Source: Verrucomicrobiota bacterium
Lineage (GTDB): Bacteria > Verrucomicrobiota > Verrucomicrobiia > Opitutales > Opitutaceae
Assembly: GCA_023457035.1 (NCBI GenBank)
Contig: JAEWNN010000176.1
Location: forward strand, 3,001 to 67,000
DNA: 64,000 nt
Direction of reading: 5' to 3'
Of this stretch, positions 43,988 through 51,316 are shown piece after piece. A program made the position numbers and the translations under genes. The first letter of the stretch is position 1. Every line of letters begins with the position of its first letter. The notes beneath the pieces were generated by a model that saw only the letters and a list, made by a program, of their open reading frames with translations, had not been told where the DNA came from and did not search any database.

Positions 43988-45435
43988 GGTTGGCCGGCGG
44001 CGGGCGCCGGAGCGGGGGCGTTGGCGGGAACGGGGTGGCGGGGCGCGAAGAGCGCGGGGAGCACGGAGAAACGGGTACGGCCGGCCTCGCGCGAGAGACG
44101 GCAGAGCGGACCGAGGTCGATCGCCCAGTTGGCGGCTTCGCGGCGGTACGTCACGCAGTCGAAGAGGAACGCGGTGCGCACGGACTCGGGCGAGCGGCGG
44201 TCGAAGCGGTAGAGGGCGAAGAGCGGCGACCAGAGTTGGCGGACTTCGGCGTCGTGCTGGTAGAAGACCTCGAAGGGGCTGAGGGCTTGCACCTGGCGGC
44301 GGCCGGCGCCGTTGTCCCATGCGCTGAAGAGCGGCCACAGGTGGGTCTTGCGGGCGTGGGGCGCGGCGGGGCGGAGCGGGTCGCGCTGGTCGAGGTTCCA
44401 GTAGACGAAATAGAGCAGCTGGGTCTTGGTCTGCGCGAGGCCGGCATCGGTCCAGCGCTCCCGGCGGAAGAACGGCCAGGCCACCCAGGTCTTGTCGGTG
44501 CCGCCGGGTTTGACGGCGTGGGTGTAGAAGGGCGCCCAACGGTTGCGGATACGGCCGTCGGCACCGCGGCCCTGCACCCAGAGGGGCCAGAGATAGCGCG
44601 TCTCGTCGTAGGCGACAGGGGTGGTCTGATGCAGGGTGCCCCAGAAGAGCCACAGGTCGTCGCGCAGGCCGGGGGCGCGGCGGGTGGAGAAGAAGGGGAA
44701 CGAGGCGCGGAGCGTGTCGGTGCCGCCTTCGACGGCGCGATCGCGCTCGAGCCAGAACGGCCAGGCGACGAAGCGTGAGCGAGCGGTGGCGCCGCCGTCT
44801 TTCGTGCGTTGGCCGTAGAGGGGCCAGAGAGCCCAGCCCTCCTCGCCGCCGCCATGGATCTCGCGGTAGAAGGGCCAGACGAGGTCGGTCTCGACGCGTT
44901 CGCCCTTCTGCCAGCGGCTGTAGAGCGGGAAGAGGGTGAAGTCGATGCGGTCGTTGCCGAAACGGCGCTTGATCACGCCGTGGAGGGGGAGCAGCGCGTG
45001 ATAGCTTGTCTCCGGTTCTCCGGTGCGTCGCGAGAAGTAGAACGGCCAGACATCGAAGCCGCGCCAGTCGGCGGGCTCGGCGGGGGTGCCGGTGCGGCGG
45101 TCGGAGTTGACCAGGGAGAAGAAACTCCAGCGCGTGTCGCCGGCCTGGCTCGTGCGGTAGAAGAAGGGGAAGAGAAGGTAGTCCTGGGTGCGGTCGCTCC
45201 CGGTGAAGGTGCGGTGGAGGACGAGCGGGCGCAGGCCCCATTCGTGGCGATCGGCGAGGTTGTGGTCGAAGAGCAGCGGGCCGGCGGCCTCGGTGCGGGT
45301 CTCGGCGGCGCCGGCCGGGCCGGCGGACTCCCGGCGGGTGGACACAGGCCAGAGGTTCTCGTCGGCGGCCGGTAGCAAAGCCGGCACCACGAGACACAGC
45401 AACACCGCCAGCCACCGCTGCCTAGGTGAACGCAT
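43984..45435 (-). CDS. Exported WPF/WPLY-repeat protein, first gene of the mla operon
   Basis: The product is 483 residues. A signal peptide (RWLAVLLCLVVPALLPAADE) is followed by at least ten copies of a short aromatic motif spaced about 25-45 residues apart: LFPFFYR, VWPFYFS, LFPLYSR, VWPFYRE, LWPLYGQ, AWPFWLE, SFPFFST, LWPLWVQ, AWPFFRR and LWPLFSA. No known domain is recognised; the repeats suggest a beta-propeller or outer-membrane beta structure. Because it is translationally coupled to mlaE, it is a candidate outer-membrane or periplasmic partner of the Mla system. ATG 45435 starts the signal peptide. Confidence 0.75.
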   Translation of the reverse strand: MRSPRQRWLAVLLCLVVPALLPAADENLWPVSTRRESAGPAGAAETRTEAAGPLLFDHNLADRHEWGLRPLVLHRTFTGSDRTQDYLLFPFFYRTSQAGDTRWSFFSLVNSDRRTGTPAEPADWRGFDVWPFYFSRRTGEPETSYHALLPLHGVIKRRFGNDRIDFTLFPLYSRWQKGERVETDLVWPFYREIHGGGEEGWALWPLYGQRTKDGGATARSRFVAWPFWLERDRAVEGGTDTLRASFPFFSTRRAPGLRDDLWLFWGTLHQTTPVAYDETRYLWPLWVQGRGADGRIRNRWAPFYTHAVKPGGTDKTWVAWPFFRRERWTDAGLAQTKTQLLYFVYWNLDQRDPLRPAAPHARKTHLWPLFSAWDNGAGRRQVQALSPFEVFYQHDAEVRQLWSPLFALYRFDRRSPESVRTAFLFDCVTYRREAANWAIDLGPLCRLSREAGRTRFSVLPALFAPRHPVPANAPAPAPAAGQP

Positions 45436-46115
45436 CACAGGATTTTGTAGTTCGTTGGACCGTGGAGGCTGAGACATCGCCGGCGTCGGGACGGCTTTGT
45501 GTGAAACCTGACGGTTGGTCAGTGGGCTAACGATCTGGCCCGGAGAAGCAATCGTGATGTTGCCGCGGCAGGACGAACGGTCCCCGCGCCCGGTATGCGG
45601 GCTGTGGGCATGGTGGGGTGTGGGGCCGGGCGTGGATGGGATGGAACACCACGGATTGCCCGGAGCGGCTGGGCCGCAACCAAGGCCGGTGAAACCGCTG
45701 ATGCACGCCGATCCACGCTGATCCGGAAGATGGCGGAAGACGCGGCAACCGACACGGGAGACGGAATTGACTCACGCGGAGGCGCGGAGACCGCAGAGGG
45801 TTCGGACAAGCGGAAGGGCTCGTTTCTCCGCGCGCCACCACTTCGGAGTTCGTTCACAGCGAGCCGCGTGAGCGAGGGAAAACATCCCGAGAAACGAAGG
45901 TTTGCTGCGGTAGTACTACGGATCGGCACGGATTCGACGATCCCGCCAACCGCGGTGATCGGTGTGATGCGTGGACAAGTTCCGACTGGTTCGACTATGC
46001 CTCGTCGCCGCCCCGCGGGACCGCGCCCCGGCGCGCGTCTGTGCTGGGTGGCGGTCGCTCTTGCGCCGAGCGGTGCGAGCGAGTTCGCACCCTCCGCGGA
46101 CTGCTTGGCCATAGC
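45436..46115. repeat. 680-bp intergenic repeat region
   Basis: No gene is supported. It holds a TGATGCACGCCGATCCACGC piece (45701-45720) and an inverted repeat of the CGCGGAGGCGCGGAGACCGC family with arms at about 45774-45800 and 45822-45845. A GGTGCGAGCGAGTTCGCACC hairpin lies near 46073-46092. The promoter of the mla operon lies in its left part. Confidence 0.6.
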
Positions 46116-47756
46116 TCAGGCGTGGACCAGCGTGGCGGGGGCGCCGAAGCGGCCGTGCTGGCCGCAGGGGAAACGGAAGAGGCGCAGGATCTGGTCGAAC
46201 TCGTGCAGGTAGGCGCGGGCGAGTTCGGGGTGGCGGGCGACGACGAGCAGGTCGTGCGAGAGCACGGAGGTGTTGTACCAGTTGAAGCTGCCGTCGAGCA
46301 CGACGTGGTCGTCGATCACGCAATACTTCGAGTGGAGCGGGCAGTAGGGGACACGCTGGTCGGTCTGTCCGTAGGCGAGCGCGACGGGGATGCCGCCGTG
46401 GACGAGACGGGCGACGGCGGGCAGGAGCGGGCGGCGGATCTCCTCGTCCATGGTGTGCGCCTGGCCGGGGTCGCCTTGGCGGGCCAGGTGGCCGTTGAGG
46501 ACGAGCTGGACGTCGACCCCGCGGCGGCGGGCCTGTAGCAGGGCGTCGATCACGCTGTCGCCGTGCTCGCCGCGGAGCTCGTTGATGAGGAAGAGGCAGG
46601 CGCGGATGGAGCGGCGGGCGCGGCCGATCTCGGAGAGGATGGCGTGGTGGGGACGGTAGAGGTTGCCGTTGAGGATGGTGTGCTGGCCGAAGGTGGAGAG
46701 GAGGTTGAAGGGACTGAGGGGATCGATGCCGTAGGGCTGGATCACACCCCCGCGGACGGACTCGAAGATGTTGTCGAGGAGGCGGCAGACACCCTCGGAG
46801 TGGAAGACGAGGCCGGACTCCCAGTTGGCCCACCAGCGCTCGAAGGTGATGTTGAAGGAGCCCTCGAGGCAGTGCTCGGTGCCGAAGAGCACGAACTTGT
46901 GGTGCATGTCGGTGTCGACCTCGACCAGCGGGTGTCTCTGGCAGGCGAAGACGCCGAGCAACTCGAGGCCGGAGCGCTTGAGGCGGGCGTAGTTGGGACT
47001 GGTGGTGAGCATCATCTTGCGCCAGTCGACGACGCACTGCACGGGGACGCCGCAGGCGTGGGCGTGGAGGAGGTGGTTGCAGAAGTCGGTGTCGTCGATG
47101 CAGTCGACGCAGACGTGGATGCCGGGGGTGGAACCGGGGTGCTCGAGGTGCGCGCGGATCGTCTGGTCGAGGCGTTCGTGGATGTAACGTTTCGGGTGGT
47201 ACGGGTGGGCGGGGGTGCCCTTGGTGAACTTCGGGGTGAGGCGGAGGGAATCGAAATGGCGGTTGTACCAGTCGACATCGCGCTGGAGCGGGGCGGGATC
47301 GACCTCGCGGGTGCGGTAGGTGTTGCAGGCGACGGGCCGGCGGTCGTGCGGGACGCGCAGGGGCTCGCCGTTGCCCAGCCGGGCGCCGCCGACGAGCAGG
47401 TAGTCGTGCTCGGAGGGGATGGAGCGGCCCTGGTGGTGCACGATGTAGGAGAAGTTCACCGCCGTGGCCGGGCCGAGCAGGTCGCAGTAGGGGTGGAGGA
47501 AACAGTCGCGGGTGTGGCGGCGGTGGCGGTTCCACTCGGCGTCGTAGGGATCGGTCTCGACGAGGTAGTGCTCGCAGACGCCGCCGGGTCGCCAAACCTT
47601 GAGGATGACCTTCACGTTGGTCTCCGGGCCCCAGCACACCTCGAAACGCAGGCGCGCCCAGCGCAGGAGGAAGAGGTGACCGAATTCGTTGCGGCGGGGA
47701 AACACCGCTCCCAGTTCAACTTCGCAGGGCAGGGCGAACTGTTCGGCGAAGGTCAT
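46116..47756 (-). CDS. Phospholipase D-like protein with two HKD-type motifs
   Basis: The product is 546 residues, with no signal peptide. The C-terminal 380 residues form a PLD pair. The second motif, LHSKYCVIDDHVVLDGSFNW, is complete (HxKx4D...GSxN). The first, MHHKFVLFGTEHCLEGSFN, keeps H, K and GSxN but has Gly where Asp is expected. The first 115 or so residues (RRNEFGHLFLLRWARLRFEV, CWGPETNVKVILKVW) form a separate beta-rich domain of unknown type. PLD-fold enzymes cut phosphodiesters in lipids or nucleic acids. ATG 47756 is followed by a sensible N-terminus; upstream codons are repeat-derived. The gene ends a same-strand pair with the CBM21-EEP gene, 195 bases apart. Confidence 0.82.
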   Translation of the reverse strand: MTFAEQFALPCEVELGAVFPRRNEFGHLFLLRWARLRFEVCWGPETNVKVILKVWRPGGVCEHYLVETDPYDAEWNRHRRHTRDCFLHPYCDLLGPATAVNFSYIVHHQGRSIPSEHDYLLVGGARLGNGEPLRVPHDRRPVACNTYRTREVDPAPLQRDVDWYNRHFDSLRLTPKFTKGTPAHPYHPKRYIHERLDQTIRAHLEHPGSTPGIHVCVDCIDDTDFCNHLLHAHACGVPVQCVVDWRKMMLTTSPNYARLKRSGLELLGVFACQRHPLVEVDTDMHHKFVLFGTEHCLEGSFNITFERWWANWESGLVFHSEGVCRLLDNIFESVRGGVIQPYGIDPLSPFNLLSTFGQHTILNGNLYRPHHAILSEIGRARRSIRACLFLINELRGEHGDSVIDALLQARRRGVDVQLVLNGHLARQGDPGQAHTMDEEIRRPLLPAVARLVHGGIPVALAYGQTDQRVPYCPLHSKYCVIDDHVVLDGSFNWYNTSVLSHDLLVVARHPELARAYLHEFDQILRLFRFPCGQHGRFGAPATLVHA

Positions 47757-47876
47757 GGCGGACGAGGGATGAAGGTGACGGAAGCGGATGGATGCGGTGT
47801 AGGTGGGGGCAGAGAAGTTGATGAAGGAGGGCGGCTCAGCGGGGGGGGCGGAGCCTTGGGCCGGCGTCCGGTCCAA

Positions 47877-47900
47877 CACGGGTCTGGAGACCCGTGCCCC
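47877..47900. repeat. CACGGGTC hairpin
   Basis: CACGGGTC-TGGA-GACCCGTG is followed by CCCC. It lies between the PLD-like and EEP genes, so it would appear in a joint transcript. Confidence 0.7.
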
Positions 47901-47951
47901 GAGGGGGAGCGCGCGCCACGGGGCTCCTGGAGGAGGGTGTTCATCGGAGGA

Positions 47952-49460
47952 TCAGCGGGGCTCGAACTCGACGAGGTAGCCGGGGTGGTCGGAGACGCGG
48001 CCGTAGTCGGTGTCGGTGAAGAGCTCGCGCGCGGCGACCGCCTCGAGCCGGCTGTCGCGGTGGGCGAAGAGGTAGTCGATGCGACCGTCGGCGGGATCGG
48101 GGCGGGGGCGGTCGGGCGGGGGCGGGGCGAAGCCGGCGGCGGCGCGCTCGCGGAGTCGCGCGACGAGGAACTGGTCGGCGAAGAGGCCGTCGCCGGTGGC
48201 GAGATCGTAGCCTTCGCCGCCGGCGGGGATGTTGAAGTCGCCACAGAGCAGGGTGGCGGCGGTGCCGCCGTTGTGGCGTTCGCAGGCCCACTGGCGCAGG
48301 CGGGGAAACTGCTCGCGGAAACCGTCGTTGATCCAACTCAGGTGGGAGGAGAAGACATTCACCGGCCCGATGCAGGGGACGTCGATGCGCGCGTGGACGA
48401 CGCGGCGGGAGTGGATGCTGCGCGGGTCGGCGCCGGTGGAGACATAGCCGGAGTCGGTGCCCAGGAACGGGTGACGCGAGAGGATCGCGCTGCCCTCGCG
48501 GTAGCGGTCGAAGCCGAGGTGCGACCAGTCGTGGGCGATCTGGTAGGGGCGACCGATGCGCTCCTGGATGAGGCGGGCGGTGTTGGCGGCCCAGTCGCCC
48601 TGGCCGTCGTTCCAGGGTTCGGCGACCTCCTGCAGGCAGACGATGTCGACCCCGAGATCGCGGATCGCCTCGGCGATGCGCCAGAGCTTGGCGTCCTGGT
48701 CGGGCTCCTGGTTGCAGTGGAGGTTCAGCGTGAGGACCTTGAGGCGGTCGCGGCGGGCGCAGTAGTTGCAGCCGAAGTTGTCGTCCCAGGTCGTGCCGCC
48801 GCCGGTCTCGCAGGCGATGGCGTACTCGACCCGGAAGGCGGCGCCGAGGCCGAGGTGGCTGATCCAGACCGCGTCGCCGTAGCGGTTGGGGTTGCGGGCG
48901 TTGCTGGCCGCGGTGCGGCCCCAGTGGCGGCGGCGGAAGTAGCACGGAGTATCCGTGAATGTGCGCCAGCGGTCCGTCGACCAACGGACGAAGACACGGG
49001 TGATGGCCGTGGTCGGTCGCAGGGCGACGGTGATCGGGAGGTAGTCCTGGCCGGGGGCGAGACGTGGGCGGTAGTCGGTGTGGAGCAGCGCGTAGGGACC
49101 GAGAAGGCGGATGCCGGAGTCGGCGTTGAGGTCGTGGTTGAAGCCGTCGTTGTTGTCCCAGTACTCCTCGCCGGCCATGCGACCGCGGGCCGCGAAACGG
49201 ATGTCGCCCGGGAGGGTGTCGGCGTCGTCGGCCGCGGTGCGGGAGGCGGTGGCGTGCCAGAGTTCGCGGTGCGGGCCGAGCGAGCAGAGCCAATGGGCTC
49301 GGGCGGAGTGCCAAGCACCGTCCTCGCCGGCCCAGTGGACGGCGACGTCCTTCTCGAAGGCGCGGTTCTCGACGAGGAGGCGGAAGGCAAGATCCTGGCG
49401 TGCGCCGTCGCCCTGGCGGGAGATGACGTTGGCGGCGTAGAGGAGCTCGATGGGTTTCAC
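47952..49460 (-). CDS. EEP-fold phosphatase/nuclease with tandem CBM21-like domains
   Basis: The product is 502 residues, with no signal peptide. Residues 22-112 look like a CBM21 glycogen/starch-binding domain: FRLLVENRAFEKDVAVHW at the start and GEEYWDNNDGFNHDL at the end. Residues 140-234 look like a second: AITRVFVRWSTDRW, then FRVEYAIACETG and TTWDDNFGCNY. Residues 240-502 are an endonuclease/exonuclease/phosphatase (EEP) domain with LTLNLH, VCLQEVAEP (Glu278), SSHLSW, LLCGDFN (Asp408, Asn410) and RVSDHPGYLVEF (Asp491, His492). All metal and catalytic residues look intact. The start is GTG 49460. It may act on phosphate groups bound to glycogen, or dock to glycogen while acting elsewhere; the substrate is not shown by sequence. 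Confidence 0.82.
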   Translation of the reverse strand: MKPIELLYAANVISRQGDGARQDLAFRLLVENRAFEKDVAVHWAGEDGAWHSARAHWLCSLGPHRELWHATASRTAADDADTLPGDIRFAARGRMAGEEYWDNNDGFNHDLNADSGIRLLGPYALLHTDYRPRLAPGQDYLPITVALRPTTAITRVFVRWSTDRWRTFTDTPCYFRRRHWGRTAASNARNPNRYGDAVWISHLGLGAAFRVEYAIACETGGGTTWDDNFGCNYCARRDRLKVLTLNLHCNQEPDQDAKLWRIAEAIRDLGVDIVCLQEVAEPWNDGQGDWAANTARLIQERIGRPYQIAHDWSHLGFDRYREGSAILSRHPFLGTDSGYVSTGADPRSIHSRRVVHARIDVPCIGPVNVFSSHLSWINDGFREQFPRLRQWACERHNGGTAATLLCGDFNIPAGGEGYDLATGDGLFADQFLVARLRERAAAGFAPPPPDRPRPDPADGRIDYLFAHRDSRLEAVAARELFTDTDYGRVSDHPGYLVEFEPR

Positions 49461-49673
49461 GGGCGGCGGCAGTCGGTGAGCAGTGGACAGTGGACCGAGG
49501 TCCGTGGAAGGAATGCGGAGGCCCGATGGTGGTTTGCTTGTCTCCCGCGAAGCGGAACGTGTCTCAGTGCAGTCGGGGCGGGAAGGAACGCGGTTTTGGC
49601 ACACCTGCAAGGAGCCAGCTGGCAAGATCGGGTGGCCGCGCAGCGGGGGCTGCGATCGCGGTTTGTGGCGGAA

Positions 49674-49703
49674 AAAGAAACGCCGCTCACCCGAGCGGCG
49701 TTT
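49674..49703 (-). terminator. Rho-independent terminator
   Basis: AAACGCCGCTC (49678-49688) pairs with GAGCGGCGTTT (49693-49703) over an ACCC loop. On the minus strand it ends in TTTCTTTTTC, fitting termination of the gene at 50936-49731. Confidence 0.9.
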
Positions 49704-49730
49704 CTGGTGAAGCGGGCGAGGGAGATGTGC

Positions 49731-50936
49731 CTACGGTTTGGTTGCAGTGCTGAAGTGTAGCGTGGGCGCGACGCCGGGGGTGCGGTCTTCGGAGGCGTAG
49801 AAGGAGGTGTTCATCGCGCCGAGCGGGCGGAGGGCGATGCCTTTGGTGGTGCCGTCGAGCAGGCGCTGCAGGACGGGGCGCGGGAGCACGACGTAGGTCT
49901 TGCCGCCGGGCGCGGGGGCGACGTCGACATCCTGGATCATCTGGGGGTTGAAGACCTGCTTGGGGGCGCCGCCGCGCAGCAGGCTGTTGGAGGTGACGGT
50001 CTCCTGTTCCCAGGCTGGATCGCCGCCGAGGATCTCGACGACATGCACGCGGCCGAATTCCATGCCGAACTCCTGGCCGAAGTGTTCGATGTATTTGCCT
50101 CCTTGGGGCGCGCAGAACGTCGTGAGCTCGAGCACGCCCTCGCCGGCGGCGGTGCGGCCGGCGAGTTGCGAGAAATCCCAGCGCAGAATAGGCGTCTGGT
50201 GCGGATCGAGCGTGAGGATGCGGGCGGGACCGGCGGCGGTGGTGGCGTGCCAGTCGTTGAAGTTCACGTCCGGGAAGTCGGCGTGGATCTGGCTGTCGTG
50301 CGCGACCGGCAGGTGGTGCGCGAGCGCGGCGAGGTCGGGGATCGGCGGGTGGTAGACGAGCGGCTCGCCGAGATCGGGGCCGGCCTGGTCGGGGCGAACG
50401 ACGTCGGCGCGGTAGTAGTCGACCTCGATCTCGTACTTCTCGGGGCCGAAATCGGTGGCGCAGAGCTGGACGTAGACGTTGTCGCCGGGGCGGGCGTCGA
50501 AGTTGCGCGTGGTCATGCTGATGGTATGCCAGCCGGTGTCGGGCAGGTCGTACTCGCGCAGGTGCTCGTGAAAATCGGTCGTGCGCTGGGTGTTCAGCAT
50601 GAAGTTCACGCGGCGCGGGGCGTGGCTGGAGCGGACGCGGGCCTCGACGCGCAGCTCGTAGGCCGGCTCGGCGAGCTTGGCGACGTCGATGGCGGGGGCG
50701 ATGTCGCGTTTGATGAGGGCCCACCAGACGCCGTAGGGGTCGCGGGTGGCGTCGATCTTGAGGATGGCGTATCCGCTAGCCGGGACAAATTCGGCGGTGG
50801 CGGAACCGTCGCCGGTCATGCTGAACCAGCCGTCGATCTTGGGCTGATCGAATTGGTCGAGAAACTGGGCGTGGCAGAGCACGGGCGCCGCGAGCAATGG
50901 CGAAGCGAGGAGGAGGAGCCGCAGGGAGGGGATCAT
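49731..50936 (-). CDS. Secreted protein of unknown function
   Basis: The product is 401 residues. The signal peptide is LLLLASPLLAAPVLCHAQ. The body is beta-rich; the first half resembles carbohydrate-binding beta-sandwich domains (YELRVEARVRSSHAPRRVNF, then TGWHTISMTTRNFDARPGD). The second half has GVLELTTFCAPQ and TKGIALRPLGAMNTSFYASE, as seen in polysaccharide-related secreted proteins. I do not recognise an enzyme active site. It is a single gene with its own terminator. Confidence 0.7.
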   Translation of the reverse strand: MIPSLRLLLLASPLLAAPVLCHAQFLDQFDQPKIDGWFSMTGDGSATAEFVPASGYAILKIDATRDPYGVWWALIKRDIAPAIDVAKLAEPAYELRVEARVRSSHAPRRVNFMLNTQRTTDFHEHLREYDLPDTGWHTISMTTRNFDARPGDNVYVQLCATDFGPEKYEIEVDYYRADVVRPDQAGPDLGEPLVYHPPIPDLAALAHHLPVAHDSQIHADFPDVNFNDWHATTAAGPARILTLDPHQTPILRWDFSQLAGRTAAGEGVLELTTFCAPQGGKYIEHFGQEFGMEFGRVHVVEILGGDPAWEQETVTSNSLLRGGAPKQVFNPQMIQDVDVAPAPGGKTYVVLPRPVLQRLLDGTTKGIALRPLGAMNTSFYASEDRTPGVAPTLHFSTATKP

Positions 50937-51096
50937 GGGGTTGATGGCGGGAGTGTGTCCCGTGGTCCGGCGGACACGAGCGCGAGGGCGTTCTAGCAGT
51001 GGACGGGAGTTGCGGTGGCGGCTGGGGCGGAACCGAACCGGCGTCCGGTGTCCGGTCGCGGCGCTGGATGGTGGGGCGCAAGCGCATGCCGGAGCG

Positions 51097-51223
51097 GACG
51101 CAAAAGCCTGTCGCGGTCGGACAAGATTTTGCGTCCTCCGAGCGGCGTTTCTTAGAGGACGCCGGGGCGCCGAGGACGCAAAACGGTGTCGCGATCGGAC
51201 GGGATTTCGCGTCTTGGGGTCGA
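51097..51223. repeat. GACGCAAAA inverted repeat, two copies
   Basis: The units GACGCAAAA...TTTTGCGTC (51097-51135) and GACGCAAAA...TTTCGCGTC (51175-51223) share the middle TGTCGCGRTCGGAC. A third copy lies at 54695-54733. Each can form a hairpin. Confidence 0.75.
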
Positions 51224-51316
51224 TGGCGTCGGACCGGGAGGCGACGGTTGGGCGTTGGCGGCTGGGGCGGGGCTTGCGAGTTGCGGCGGGAGAATGATGT
51301 CACCAGCGTTCGGAGC

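Noticed and set aside
46563..49760. A 1065-codon plus-strand frame opposite the PLD-like and EEP genes
   Set aside because: It is a Gly/Val/Glu-rich antisense shadow of two genes with intact catalytic motifs.
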